Positions 1-8,688 of a DNA stretch of 64,000 bases are shown here, in pieces. Each line of letters opens with the position of its first letter. Position 1 is the stretch's first letter. Origin of the DNA: Actinocatenispora sera (GTDB lineage Bacteria; Actinomycetota; Actinomycetes; Mycobacteriales; Micromonosporaceae); contig NZ_AP023354.1 of NCBI RefSeq assembly GCF_018324685.1, positions 1,426,001 through 1,490,000 on the forward strand, written 5' to 3'. The position numbers and the translations under genes are program-made. The notes beneath the pieces were generated by a model, which searched no databases, was not told where the DNA came from, and saw only the letters and a list, made by a program, of their open reading frames with translations.

Positions 1-1
1 C

Positions 2-208
2 GGGCTGGCCAGCCTGACCGTCGTGGTGGTGGACAACCGGTCCGCGACGCATGGCTGGCCGGGCGGCATCGGCGCGCGCTTCGCCGCGCACGGCTGGTCC
101 ACGGCGACGGTGGACGGCCGCAACCACCGGGCGTTGGAGTCCGCCCTGACCACCCCGCTGCCCGGCCGTCCGCACGTCGTCGTGGCTACCGTCGAAGACA
201 AGTACTGA
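2..208 (+). CDS. Transketolase N-terminal subunit, 3' end only (partial)
   Basis: This is the last 68 residues of a protein that starts before the window. The frame is open from base 2 and ends at TGA 206-208. It contains VVVDNR and ends VVVATVEDKY, the tail of the thiamine-diphosphate-binding half of a split transketolase. It sits 29 bases upstream of a C-terminal transketolase subunit, so the two halves probably form one two-subunit enzyme that moves C2 units between sugar phosphates. Only the tail is visible, so the call leans on the neighbour. A paralogue serving a specialised pathway rather than the pentose phosphate pathway is possible, because split transketolases often sit in such clusters. 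Confidence 0.7.
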   Translation, partial: GLASLTVVVVDNRSATHGWPGGIGARFAAHGWSTATVDGRNHRALESALTTPLPGRPHVVVATVEDKY

Positions 209-237
209 GCCGTCGAGCACCGAGAGGACAGTCCACA

Positions 238-1134
238 ATGGACATGCGAGAGACGTTCGTGGCCGGCACGACGGCGATCCTGGACGAGGACCCGCGTACC
301 GCGCTGGTGCTCGCGGACATCTCGGCGGCGGCGTTCGAGCCGGTCCGCGAGCGGCACCCGGACCGGGTGCTCAACGTGGGTATCCGCGAGTCGCTGCTGG
401 TCGGCGTCGCCGGCGGGCTGGCCCAGACCGGGCTGCGGCCGATCGCGCACAGCTACGCGCCGTTCCTGGTCGAGCGCGCGTTCGAGCAGATCAAGCTCGA
501 CTTCGGCAACCAGGACGGCCACGGCGTGCTGGTCAGCGTCGGCGCCTCGTACGACAACGCGCAGGCCGGCCGCAGCCACCACGCCCCCGGCGACGTCGCG
601 CTGATCGACACGCTGCCCGGCTGGGAGGTCCGGGTACCGGGCCATCCGGACGAGGTCGACCCGCTGTTGCGGCACGCGGTCGGCGGCGACGGTTCGGTCT
701 ACCTGCGGCTGTCCACCCGCAGCAACGACGGCGCGCATGCCGGTACCGACGGCCGCCTGGTACCGCTGCGAACCGGTCACCGCGCCGTCGTCGTGGCGGT
801 CGGGCCGATGTTGTCCGCGGTGCTCGCCGCCACGGTCGGCCTGGACGTGACCGTCGCGTACACCAACACGGTCCGGCCGTTCGACGCCGCCGGGCTGCGC
901 GAGCTCGCCGGTGCCACGGGCGACACGGTGATCCTGGTCGAGCCGTACCTGGCCGGCACCTCGGCCCGGGTGGTCGACGACGCGCTGCTCGACCGTCCAC
1001 ATCGGACGCTCGGGCTCGGGGTGCGCCGGGTCGACCTGCACCGGTTCGGTACGCCGGCCGATCACGACGACGCGCACGGCCTCACCCCCGACGCCCTCCG
1101 CCACGCCATCGCCGGGTTCCTGCTGCCGCGGTGA
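238..1134 (+). CDS. Transketolase C-terminal subunit
   Basis: A 298-residue protein with the pyrimidine-binding domain of transketolase/1-deoxyxylulose-5-phosphate synthase (about residues 5-165) followed by the transketolase C-terminal domain (about 175-295). The motif NVGIRES near residue 46 carries Glu51, the glutamate that activates the thiamine-diphosphate pyrimidine ring. The histidine-rich GRSHHAPGD segment near residue 120 fits the substrate channel. The ATG at 238 follows GAGAGGA (223-229). It is downstream of the N-terminal subunit and probably in the same operon. The physiological sugar substrate cannot be read from the sequence. Confidence 0.85.
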   Translation: MDMRETFVAGTTAILDEDPRTALVLADISAAAFEPVRERHPDRVLNVGIRESLLVGVAGGLAQTGLRPIAHSYAPFLVERAFEQIKLDFGNQDGHGVLVSVGASYDNAQAGRSHHAPGDVALIDTLPGWEVRVPGHPDEVDPLLRHAVGGDGSVYLRLSTRSNDGAHAGTDGRLVPLRTGHRAVVVAVGPMLSAVLAATVGLDVTVAYTNTVRPFDAAGLRELAGATGDTVILVEPYLAGTSARVVDDALLDRPHRTLGLGVRRVDLHRFGTPADHDDAHGLTPDALRHAIAGFLLPR

Positions 1135-1200
1135 CGCGACGAGGGCGGCCGGGTGGCTGCGGGCGGACGCGGCACGTGCAGACCGGACGCCCGACCGGGC

Positions 1201-1405
1201 CGTCGGACCGCCCTGCCCTGCGAAGACCGAGCGCCCTGCTTGTGGCAAGACCGAGCGCCCTGCCCGGTGGCGGGACGGGGCCTCCTGCCCCGCGGTGCGG
1301 CGGGGCCTCCTGCCCTGCGGCGGGCCGGAGCGCCCTGCCCTACGGCGGGACGGAGCCTGCTGCCCTCCGATGAGACGGAGTGCCCTGCGCTGCGGTGGGA
1401 CGGTG
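1201..1405. repeat. 25-bp tandem repeat array between convergent genes
   Basis: About seven full copies of a 25-bp unit run head to tail at 1221, 1246, 1271, 1296, 1321, 1346 and 1371. Degraded part-units flank them on both sides. The approximate consensus is CGGGACGGAGCGCCCTGCCC followed by TGCGG. The unit is not a multiple of three, so the open frames across it shift and are not credible genes. The array fills most of the space between the transketolase (ends 1134) and the leftward exporter (ends 1435). I see nothing else in that gap. Confidence 0.85.
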
Positions 1406-1434
1406 CGCCGAGCTCGGCCCACCGTCCACTGTGG

Positions 1435-2850
1435 TCAGAGGTGTCGCCGTCGGGCGAGGAACGTCGCCGCGAGCGCGACGCCGAGCAGCACGAGCGCGAC
1501 GTTCACCCCGATCGCGACCCGGACGCCGGGCAGCACCGCCGGCCCGCCGGCCATCGCCGCGGTGGCGACCGCGGACAGCACCGGCGTACCCATCGTGATG
1601 CCGACCTGCTGTGCCATGGTGGCGAGGCCGGACGCCAGGCCCTGCTCGGCGGCGGGCAGGCCGGAGGTGGCGGTGACCATGAAGCCGACGATGACGACCA
1701 TGTTGCCGATCCCGCCGACGAACGTGGCCGGCAGCAACAGCGCGAGCCAGCCGGGGTTCGCCCCGATCGCCAGCAGTGCACCGGTACCGGCCGCCTGCAC
1801 CAGGCCGCCGAGCACCAGCGCGACCGTCGGCGAGGTGCGGGCGATCAGCCGGGGCGCCGCGATCCCGCCCAGCACCGTACCGACGCCGAGCACGCCGAAG
1901 GACAGCCCGGCGCCGAGCGTGGAGAACCCGAGCGTCTTCTGCAGGTACAGGGTGAGCAGGTAGACGAGCGAGGTCTCGGTGCCGAACGCGATCAGCCCGG
2001 CGATGTTGCCCCAGGCCACGGTGCGCCGGGTCAGGATGCGTACCGGTACCAGTGGTTCCGGTACCCGTCGTTCCACCAGGTAGAAGACGACGAGCAGGGC
2101 GGCGCCGGCGAGCAGCGGAACCAGCGCGGTCGGCCGGGCGAAGCCGTGCTCGCCGGCCTGGGTGAGCCCGTACACGATGCCGAGCAGGCCGACGGTGACG
2201 CTCAGCGCACCGGGCAGGTCGAGCCGCGGGCGTACCGGCGGTCGAGACTCGGCGATGACGGCCGGCGCGACGAGCAGTACCGCCACCGCGACGGGCACGT
2301 TGAGCAGGAACGACCAGCGCCAGGACAGCAGGTCGGTCAGTACGCCACCGAGGATGGCCCCGGTGGTGAAGCCGGCGGACATCAGCGCGCCGTTGAGGCC
2401 GAGCGCCTTCTGCCGTAACGGTCCGTCCGGGAACGACGTGGTCAGCAGGGCCAGACCGGCCGGAGTGACGGCGGCGGTGGCGAGACCCTGCGCGACCCGG
2501 GCCACGAGCAGCATGGTGGGGCTGGTGGCGAACCCGCCGAGCAGCGACGCGGCGGTGAGTACCGCGAGCCCGGCGAGGAAGATCCGCCTGCGGCCGACGA
2601 GGTCGCCGACCCGGCCGAGCAGCAGCGTGAACCCGGCCGCGGACAGCGCGAACGTGGTCGCGATCCACTGCAGCTCGGCGAGCCGGAAGCCCAGCCCGGC
2701 GCCGATGACGGGAAGCGCGACGTTGAGGATCGAGAAGTCGACCGCGAGCATGAACTGGGCGACGAGCAGGACGACCAGAGTGATCCGGAGCCGGCCGGTG
2801 ATCCGGTTCGCGGGTGCGGCGACCGCGGTGCGAAGGGCGGGTGTGGACAT
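1435..2850 (-). CDS. MFS drug exporter, DHA2 (EmrB/QacA) type
   Basis: A 471-residue integral membrane protein with roughly 14 hydrophobic segments, the usual size of DHA2-family proton-driven exporters. MFS motif A is seen as GRVGDLVGRRR at residues 79-89 between helices 2 and 3. The proline/glycine pattern LLVARVAQGLATAAVTPAG near 115-135 resembles motif C of antiporters. It is divergent from a TetR regulator and shares a 108-bp control region with a clear palindrome. It is therefore probably an efflux pump de-repressed by its own substrate. The substrate is unknown. The ATG start follows AAGGA in the leader. Confidence 0.9.
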   Translation of the reverse strand: MSTPALRTAVAAPANRITGRLRITLVVLLVAQFMLAVDFSILNVALPVIGAGLGFRLAELQWIATTFALSAAGFTLLLGRVGDLVGRRRIFLAGLAVLTAASLLGGFATSPTMLLVARVAQGLATAAVTPAGLALLTTSFPDGPLRQKALGLNGALMSAGFTTGAILGGVLTDLLSWRWSFLLNVPVAVAVLLVAPAVIAESRPPVRPRLDLPGALSVTVGLLGIVYGLTQAGEHGFARPTALVPLLAGAALLVVFYLVERRVPEPLVPVRILTRRTVAWGNIAGLIAFGTETSLVYLLTLYLQKTLGFSTLGAGLSFGVLGVGTVLGGIAAPRLIARTSPTVALVLGGLVQAAGTGALLAIGANPGWLALLLPATFVGGIGNMVVIVGFMVTATSGLPAAEQGLASGLATMAQQVGITMGTPVLSAVATAAMAGGPAVLPGVRVAIGVNVALVLLGVALAATFLARRRHL

Positions 2851-2888
2851 GACGGTCCTTCCTTGACCGGCGGCGGACCGCAGTTAAA

Positions 2889-2913
2889 TGGCACTATGGT
2901 TCCATTAGTGCCA
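2889..2913. promoter_or_regulatory. Palindromic operator in the exporter/TetR control region
   Basis: A 25-bp inverted repeat has outer arms TGGCACT and AGTGCCA and an inner palindrome ATGGTTCCAT. It lies between the divergent exporter and TetR starts in an AT-richer stretch that probably also holds both promoters. Position and symmetry fit a TetR-dimer operator. The binding is inferred. Confidence 0.7.
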
Positions 2914-2957
2914 CACGGTAGCATCGGATCCCGGACTAATGAAACAGGAGTCCCGTT

Positions 2958-3593
2958 ATGACTCGCGGCACACCCACACCCGGCACGGTCCGGCCCGGCG
3001 GTCGCACCGCCCGCGTCCGCGATGCGGTACTCGCGGCGGCCGGTGACGCGCTCGCCGAGTCCGGGTTCGCGGCGCTGGACCTGGCCGACGTGGCGCACCG
3101 GGCCGGTTGCGGCAAGACGACCGTCTACCGGCGCTGGGGCAGCACCTCGGCGCTCGCCGCGGATCTGCTGCGGGACATGGCCGACCAGTCGGTACCCCGG
3201 TCCGACCACGGCAGCCTGGCCGCCGACCTGCGGGCCAACGCCCGGCTCGTGGTCTCGACGCTCACCGATGCCCGGCAGGGCGCGCTGTTCACCGCGCTGA
3301 TCGCCGCGGCGGCCGGCAACCCGGCCACGGCGGAGGCGCTGCACGGCTTCTACCGGCGCCGCATCGACGAGTGGGCCGGCTGCGTCGTCGCCGCGATCGA
3401 CCGCGGCGAGGTGCCGGCCGGTACCGATCCGCGGGAGGTCGTCGCGGCGGTCTCGGCGCCGCTGTACTACCGGCTGCTCAACACCGGGGAGCCGCTGTCG
3501 GAGGCCGTCGCCGACCGCGCCGCCGCCGCGGTGACCGCCGCCGCGATCGCCGGCGCGTACCGCACCGACCCCCCACCGACCCACACCGCCTGA
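2958..3593 (+). CDS. TetR-family transcriptional regulator
   Basis: A 211-residue protein with an N-terminal TetR helix-turn-helix at about residues 20-66. The family pattern LADVAHRAGCGKTTVYRRW (42-60) is clear. The alpha-helical C-terminal ligand domain ends in a short proline/threonine tail. The ATG at 2958 follows CAGGAG (2944-2949). By arrangement it probably represses the divergent DHA2 exporter and itself through the palindrome between them. The inducing ligand cannot be read from the sequence. Confidence 0.9.
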   Translation: MTRGTPTPGTVRPGGRTARVRDAVLAAAGDALAESGFAALDLADVAHRAGCGKTTVYRRWGSTSALAADLLRDMADQSVPRSDHGSLAADLRANARLVVSTLTDARQGALFTALIAAAAGNPATAEALHGFYRRRIDEWAGCVVAAIDRGEVPAGTDPREVVAAVSAPLYYRLLNTGEPLSEAVADRAAAAVTAAAIAGAYRTDPPPTHTA

Positions 3594-3610
3594 CCACGGG
3601 CCTGCCGCAG

Positions 3611-3713
3611 TTGATCAAGGGATGGGGGCGCGACGTCCTGCAACGATGTGTCTGGATCCCTTGATCAACGCGCCGGTCCCTTGATCAACGCGGCGGTCCC
3701 TTGATCGACGGGG
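3611..3713. repeat. REP-like intergenic palindromic element, copy 1
   Basis: Inverted arms TTGATCAAGGGAT (3611-3623) and ATCCCTTGATCAA (3656-3668) flank a loop containing GTCCTGCAACGATG. Two further half-sites follow, each reading CCCTTGATC at a 20-bp period (3678 and 3698). The same element occurs at 13236-13315. It lies between the convergent TetR and DUF1707 genes and could act as a bidirectional terminator. Confidence 0.75.
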
Positions 3714-3788
3714 CGGGCGGTCGCCGGCACGCTGGCCGGGCCGGGCGACGGGCTTGATCGACGCGGCGGGGCTGAACGGTTCGGGCCG

Positions 3789-4427
3789 TCAGTCGACGAG
3801 CTCGCGGAGGATGCGGCCGAGCTTGCCGTTGCCGAGCAGGCCGCCGTGCCGGCTGAGCGGTGCGCTGCGCACCTTCATCTCGCCGAACGTCACGTTGCAG
3901 TGCAGCCGGATCGTCGGCGTGCCCTGCCGGCGCGGCACCGCGGCGAGGTTCGTGGTGCGCGAACCGAACAGCGAGCGCCCGTAGACCTCCACCTCGACGC
4001 CCTCCGGCACGGTGATCTTCACCTCGCCGCAGAACGTGCGTACCTCGATGTCGACGACGCCGTCGCGCACCACCTCGGCGTCCATCGTCGCCTCGCGCAG
4101 GTCGAGCTTGGTCGACCCGAACAGGGCGCGGACCCGGGTGTGCCGGGAGACCCGCCACCGCCCGTACTGCTTGTGCTCGCCGAAGACGGCGGAGATGACG
4201 GTCACCGGCTGGCTGGTGCCGACCGGCGGTGCGGCGGCCAGCCCGGCGGTGACCTCGGCGAGTTCCTCGCTGGTGTCGGCGGCCCAGGCGGCGCCGGCGC
4301 GGACGCCGAACTCCTCCAGGGTGAGCCGGCCCTCGCCGCAGGCACGCTGCAGCAGTTCGACGGCCGCCTCGCGGTCGGCGTCGGTCAGCGGTGGCGGCGG
4401 TACCGGCCGCAGGGGTTCGGGCTGCAT
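3789..4427 (-). CDS. DUF1707 protein with LiaF-like C-terminal domain
   Basis: A 212-residue protein. Residues about 14-66 match DUF1707 (LTDADREAAVELLQRACGEG, then LTLEEF), a short helical module common in actinobacterial envelope proteins. Residues about 85-185 form a beta-rich stretch (VISAVFGEHKQYGRW, ALFGSTKLDLREA, IEVRTFCGEVKITVPEGVEV) like the cell-wall-active domain of LiaF. There is no obvious membrane segment. The family is thought to sense or modulate envelope stress; a precise role is unknown. It is the last leftward gene of the envelope group at 3.8-6.3 kb, with its own 70-bp leader. Confidence 0.8.
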   Translation of the reverse strand: MQPEPLRPVPPPPLTDADREAAVELLQRACGEGRLTLEEFGVRAGAAWAADTSEELAEVTAGLAAAPPVGTSQPVTVISAVFGEHKQYGRWRVSRHTRVRALFGSTKLDLREATMDAEVVRDGVVDIEVRTFCGEVKITVPEGVEVEVYGRSLFGSRTTNLAAVPRRQGTPTIRLHCNVTFGEMKVRSAPLSRHGGLLGNGKLGRILRELVD

Positions 4428-4499
4428 GACGGCAGCGTACCAAGCGGAGACGTCATAGTGAAGTCATTGAGACGTCGCTCTTGCGGGGGCTGATGCCGG

Positions 4500-5201
4500 T
4501 CAGGCGGCGCGGATCGTGACCGGATGCCGGCCGAGCCGGAAGGCCGCCGCGATCCGACGCATCTGCCCCAGGTCCGATCCGTCCGACACCTGCAGCGGGC
4601 CGGAGACCGGCCCGGGTACCTCCGGCGCGGACAGCACCGCGCCGGCCATCACGATCGCCCACTGTTGCCCGGCGTACCGGCTGGTCGCGTCGCTGATCGC
4701 CCGCTGCCCGGCGGCACTGAACCGGACCGTCACCGACCAGCCGGTTTCCGGGTCGGTACCGGTGCGCACGCCGGTCACCTCGCGGCCGGACAGCACCGGC
4801 GGGCCCAGCCGGTACCGTTGCCCGGACCGGTCGCAGGCGGGCGGATCGCCGGGGGTGCAGCCGGGCGACGGGCTGGTGACGTCGAGCACCGGCCGCACCG
4901 ACAGCTCGGTACGCACCGGCATCAGTGAACGCAGCCGGGGCAGCGCCGCGGCCCGCGCCGGCGGGACGGCGAGGACGATCCGGTCGCCGTGCACCTCGTA
5001 CCGGGTGCCGGTGCCGGCGAGCAGGGCCAGCAGCCTGCCGGCGTCCACTCGGGTCGAGTCGTCGCCGCTGACGGTGAACGCGGCGGTGTGCCAGCTCGCC
5101 GGCCAGCCCCGATCGTCGTCCCGGGCCGCGTGGTAGAGCAGGTAGCCGGACAGTCCGGCACCACCCACGACCAGCAGCAGGCACACCACCAGGGCCACCA
5201 C
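4500..5201 (-). CDS. Membrane-anchored SecD P1-head-like protein
   Basis: A protein of about 233 residues with one N-terminal membrane segment (VALVVCLLLVVGGAGLSGYL) and an extracytoplasmic domain. The domain's GWSVTVRFSAAGQRAISDATS and WAIVMAGAVLSAPEV resemble the head part of the SecD/SecDF periplasmic P1 domain. It lacks the 12-helix translocase body, so it is not SecD itself. The GTG at 5201 has no good ribosome site. A GTG at 5254 lies just past the upstream stop and has better spacing, but opens a different frame; joining the two needs a one-base shift near 5222-5229. The true N-terminus is therefore uncertain (see findings). Confidence 0.7.
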   Translation of the reverse strand: MVALVVCLLLVVGGAGLSGYLLYHAARDDDRGWPASWHTAAFTVSGDDSTRVDAGRLLALLAGTGTRYEVHGDRIVLAVPPARAAALPRLRSLMPVRTELSVRPVLDVTSPSPGCTPGDPPACDRSGQRYRLGPPVLSGREVTGVRTGTDPETGWSVTVRFSAAGQRAISDATSRYAGQQWAIVMAGAVLSAPEVPGPVSGPLQVSDGSDLGQMRRIAAAFRLGRHPVTIRAA

Positions 5202-5255
5202 CAGGCCGACGTGGTGGCGCTCGGGGCAGGCTCGGCCCAGGGCGGCTCGGTCACC

Positions 5256-6269
5256 TCAGCCGTCCGGCTCCGGCACGGTGATCGTGGCCGGCGCCGGTAC
5301 GCCGAACAGCAGGCCGACGACGTCGGAGACGGTGTGCGTGCCGTACGCGATGGTCGAGTGCGGCTGCACCTGGAACATGATCGCGATCGCGTACCGCTCG
5401 TCCGGGCCGGCGAAGCCGACCGAGTTGAGCACCCAGTGCTTGCCGTACGAGTCGGTCTCGAACGACCAGCCGTTCTTGTCGCCCGGACGCTGGTCGTGGC
5501 CGGCGGCCCAGACCCCCCACCGCTGGTTCGGCGCCACCCCGCGCATCGCGGACACCAGGTAGGCCCGGTCGTCCGGCGCGGTCTTCGTCAGCACGTAGCT
5601 CATCAGGTGCGACAGGTCCTCGGTGGTGCACTTGACGAAGCCCCAGTAGGTGCCGTCGGTGAACCCGGGCACGAAGTGCAGCCCGGACATCCCGAACACG
5701 TCCCGGAAGCGGGCCAGCTGGGCGTCCCCGCCGTACCGCTGCCAGAGCCGGTCCGACGCGTTCTCGTCGGAGAAGTTCAGCATGTTCGCCATGTCGGTAC
5801 GGTCCGCGTCGCTCAGCGTGACCTCGCCGGCCCGCTGCCGCCGCAGGATGTCGGTGGCCATCGCCAGCTTGATCGTCGACGCGGTCCAGCCCGGGTGCGT
5901 CACCGGGCCGTGCTGCCAGCTCTTGCCGGTCTTGCGGTCGACGATCTGCACGCTCAGGTACGCGTTCGTCGCCGCGTGATCGTCCATGTACTTCCTGGCC
6001 GCCGCGTACCGCCGCTGCTGCACGCAATCCGCGTCGCACTTCTTGCTCGGCGCCGCCGACGGTGTGGGTGAACCGCTGGTACGGACCGGGGTTGGTGCGC
6101 TGCCGCCGGCGGTGCCGCCGCGCTTCGGCTCCGCGCCGCTGCCGTGCCGCCACCAGGCCACCCCGCCACCGGCGGCGAGCAGCACCAGGACGACCCCGGC
6201 GGACGCCAGAACCAGGCGCCGGCGACCCGAACGCCGGTACCGGTGACTGCCACCTCGCTGCCCACCCAT
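5256..6269 (-). CDS. Class A beta-lactamase-like serine hydrolase
   Basis: A 337-residue secreted or anchored protein: an arginine-rich N-terminus, one hydrophobic segment (about 18-40), a Ser/Thr/Pro linker, then a beta-lactamase/transpeptidase fold. Catalytic SxxK is STIK at 131-134. SDEN at 167-170 stands where class A enzymes have SDN. KNGW at 265-268 replaces the KTG triad. Two cysteine pairs (CDADC near 78-82, and C213) are outside the catalytic core. The altered SDN/KTG motifs argue against a standard penicillinase; a cell-wall-related or esterase-like role is equally possible. It is followed by the SecD-like gene. Confidence 0.8.
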   Translation of the reverse strand: MGGQRGGSHRYRRSGRRRLVLASAGVVLVLLAAGGGVAWWRHGSGAEPKRGGTAGGSAPTPVRTSGSPTPSAAPSKKCDADCVQQRRYAAARKYMDDHAATNAYLSVQIVDRKTGKSWQHGPVTHPGWTASTIKLAMATDILRRQRAGEVTLSDADRTDMANMLNFSDENASDRLWQRYGGDAQLARFRDVFGMSGLHFVPGFTDGTYWGFVKCTTEDLSHLMSYVLTKTAPDDRAYLVSAMRGVAPNQRWGVWAAGHDQRPGDKNGWSFETDSYGKHWVLNSVGFAGPDERYAIAIMFQVQPHSTIAYGTHTVSDVVGLLFGVPAPATITVPEPDG

Positions 6270-6384
6270 GACGCTCGGACGCTACCGCATCAGGCCCCAC
6301 CGGCCACCCGGCCGCCGGCGGGCCGCCGCGCGTTGCGCGGACAGGGCAGAATCCCTGCAAGCCCCCACCTGAGGAGGTGGCTAC

Positions 6385-8589
6385 ATGAGCGCACCGGCCC
6401 CGTACCCGTCCCCGGCCATGCCTCCGGCCACGAACCCGCCCGTACCGGTGCGACCCGCCCGTAGCGGACCGCCCGGCTGGGTCGGCCTGCTGCTCGCCCT
6501 GCCGATGGCGCTCGGCTGGCTGTACTGGCTCGTCGTCCCGACCGTACAGACCGTGATCCAGGCGTTCACCGGCAAGGCGCCGGGCATCGCCGCCAAATCG
6601 TTGCCCGGCAGCGCGACCGCGCACGGCGGGGACTTCGGCGATCCGCTTGGCACGGTCGGTAACACCCTGATCGAGGCGGCGCTGCCCACCCTGGTGATGC
6701 TGATCGTGGTGCCGCTGCTGTCCTTCGCCGCCGCCGAGGCGCCGACCGTACTGCGTCGTGTCGTCCGCGCGCTGCTCGCCGTGCTGGCCGCCGGCTTCGC
6801 CCCGGCCGTGGTCGTCCTGGCCTGGGCGCACCTGAGCTACCGCCCGGACGGCTTCGGACGCGGGCTGCTGCAGTCGGCGCCGAAGCTGGCCGTCCTGGTC
6901 ACCCTGGCGACGATCGGCCTGATCGCCGGGATCGGGGTCAGCGTGCTGCTCGCCGCGCTGCGCCGGCGTGCCACCGACCGCCCGGGCCGTACCCTCGGCG
7001 GCGCCGTCGTGACCTGGGCGGTGCTCGTGCTCGGCACGTTCGCGATCGGGCTGCAGGCGATCAGCCTGACGATGATGCTCGCGCCCGGTCGAGCCACCAC
7101 CTCGCTCGGCATCCGCGCGTTCCAGGACGCGTTCATGACGTTGCGGTTCGGCCAGGCCGCCGCCGACAGCACGATGCTGCTGATCCCGGTCGCGGTGCTC
7201 GGCCTGGCCGCCGGTCTGATCGTGATCCTGACCCGGCCCCGGCTCGAACTCGACCGGCCCGGCCCGGCCGCCGGCCCGCTGGCTCGGCCCAGCTCGGGCC
7301 GCGCCGTGGTGCTCGGCGTGCTCGCACTCGCCGGCGCCGTCGCGCTGCTCGCGGTCGAGGCGTACCCCCGGCTCGGCCTGCTCACCGAGCAGCACACCTC
7401 GTCCGGCCCCGCCTCGTCCGGCGGCACGCTCACCGGCGCGCTGCTGCCCGCGCTGCTCGCGACGCTCGTCCAGCTGCTCCTCGCGTACCCGGCGGGGATC
7501 GGGATCGGCGCGTTCCGGCCGCTCGGCCGGCACAGCCACTGGCTGCTGCTGCCGTTCATGCCGTGGCTGTTCGTGACGGTGACGCCGCTGCTGACCGTGT
7601 CGGTGCAGTCGGCGATGGCGGACGACCAGCTGAACACGTTCCTCGGCGCCATCCCGCCGATCCTGGTCAGCGTGCCGGCGCTGCTGGTGTTCACGCTGTT
7701 CGGCGCCGGTCACGGGTACCGCTGGCGCGCCGCCCAGGCGGCCCGCCGGCCGGCCGCCTTCCTGCGTACCGTGCTGGTGCCGTCGCTGCCGCTGCTCGGC
7801 GTCGTGGCCATGGCCACCTGGCTGTACCAGGCGCACGACTACCTCTGGCGCTACTCCGTCGTCACCGACATGAAGCACGCCGCCGCGGACGTGGCGGTGC
7901 TGCGGCAGCTGAACGCGTACAGCGTGGGCTGGCCGAGCCCGGGACAGCTGCTCGCGGCCGCGCCGCTGGCGATCCCGGCCCTGCTGGTCTTCGCCGTCGC
8001 CCAGATCTGGTACCTCGACCGGCTCGCGCTGCGGCTCGGTGACCCCGACCAGGAGCCCGGTGCCGTCGCCGCGGGCGGCCCGTGGCGCGGCGGGCCCGGC
8101 CCCGCCTTCGGTGACCCACCCGGCGGGGCGGCCGGCCCGGCCTTCGGCGGGCCCGACCAGGCCGGGCCACGGCTCGGTGGCCTTCCCCCGGCCGCCTTCC
8201 CGCCGGGCGCCCCGCAGCCGCCCCCGGGTGGTCCGCAGCCTGCCCCGGGCATGCCACCCGGTGCTCCGCGGGGCCCGGGGATGTCGCCCGGCCCGGGGGC
8301 GTCGCCCGGCACGCCACCGGGACCGGGTGCGTCGCCCGGCGGGCCGGGGATGCCGTCGGCTGGTCCGGGCGGTCGACCCGGCACCGGGGCTCCGTTTCCG
8401 GGCCAGCCCGGCCCGAGCCTCGGCGGCGCCCCGCCGGCCTTCCCGGCACGCCCCGGCGGACCTCCGGCGCCACCCGCGCCCGGCGGCCCCTCGGGCACCC
8501 CGCCGGCCGCACCGCCGGGAACGTCGACGCCGGATGGTTCGGCCGGAGTATCGCCGTGGGAACGCGGCGCAGGGGACGACACACGGTGA
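6385..8589 (+). CDS. Large permease-like membrane protein with proline/glycine-rich tail
   Basis: A 734-residue protein. Residues about 30-545 hold a dozen or so membrane segments in two halves. Each half starts like a binding-protein-dependent permease (LLLALPMALGWLYWLVVPTV, later ALLATLVQLLLAYPAGIGIG). Residues about 550-734 are a Pro/Gly/Ala-rich cytoplasmic tail. I see no EAA loop and no ATPase gene nearby, so transport by an ABC mechanism is unproven. The ATG at 6385 follows GAGGAGG (6372-6378). The next gene is a paralogue with the same plan; both share a segment of the form RPxGxHSxWLLLPF. The function is unknown. Confidence 0.75.
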   Translation: MSAPAPYPSPAMPPATNPPVPVRPARSGPPGWVGLLLALPMALGWLYWLVVPTVQTVIQAFTGKAPGIAAKSLPGSATAHGGDFGDPLGTVGNTLIEAALPTLVMLIVVPLLSFAAAEAPTVLRRVVRALLAVLAAGFAPAVVVLAWAHLSYRPDGFGRGLLQSAPKLAVLVTLATIGLIAGIGVSVLLAALRRRATDRPGRTLGGAVVTWAVLVLGTFAIGLQAISLTMMLAPGRATTSLGIRAFQDAFMTLRFGQAAADSTMLLIPVAVLGLAAGLIVILTRPRLELDRPGPAAGPLARPSSGRAVVLGVLALAGAVALLAVEAYPRLGLLTEQHTSSGPASSGGTLTGALLPALLATLVQLLLAYPAGIGIGAFRPLGRHSHWLLLPFMPWLFVTVTPLLTVSVQSAMADDQLNTFLGAIPPILVSVPALLVFTLFGAGHGYRWRAAQAARRPAAFLRTVLVPSLPLLGVVAMATWLYQAHDYLWRYSVVTDMKHAAADVAVLRQLNAYSVGWPSPGQLLAAAPLAIPALLVFAVAQIWYLDRLALRLGDPDQEPGAVAAGGPWRGGPGPAFGDPPGGAAGPAFGGPDQAGPRLGGLPPAAFPPGAPQPPPGGPQPAPGMPPGAPRGPGMSPGPGASPGTPPGPGASPGGPGMPSAGPGGRPGTGAPFPGQPGPSLGGAPPAFPARPGGPPAPPAPGGPSGTPPAAPPGTSTPDGSAGVSPWERGAGDDTR

Positions 8590-8608
8590 GCGACGGGGCG
8601 ACTTCGGT

Positions 8609-8625
8609 GTGAAACGTGTGTTTCG
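8609..8625. promoter_or_regulatory. Short palindrome in the gap between the paralogous membrane genes
   Basis: The sequence GAAACGTGTGTTTC forms a 5-bp-arm palindrome in the 99-bp gap between the two membrane-protein genes, about 65 bases before the GTG start at 8689. It could be an operator or promoter element. The arms are too short to make this certain. Confidence 0.3.
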
Positions 8626-8688
8626 GGGCGGTCGTGGTTCCGGTAGCGTTTCACCCTCCCATCGACCGCCGACGAAGAGTGAGGCGTC

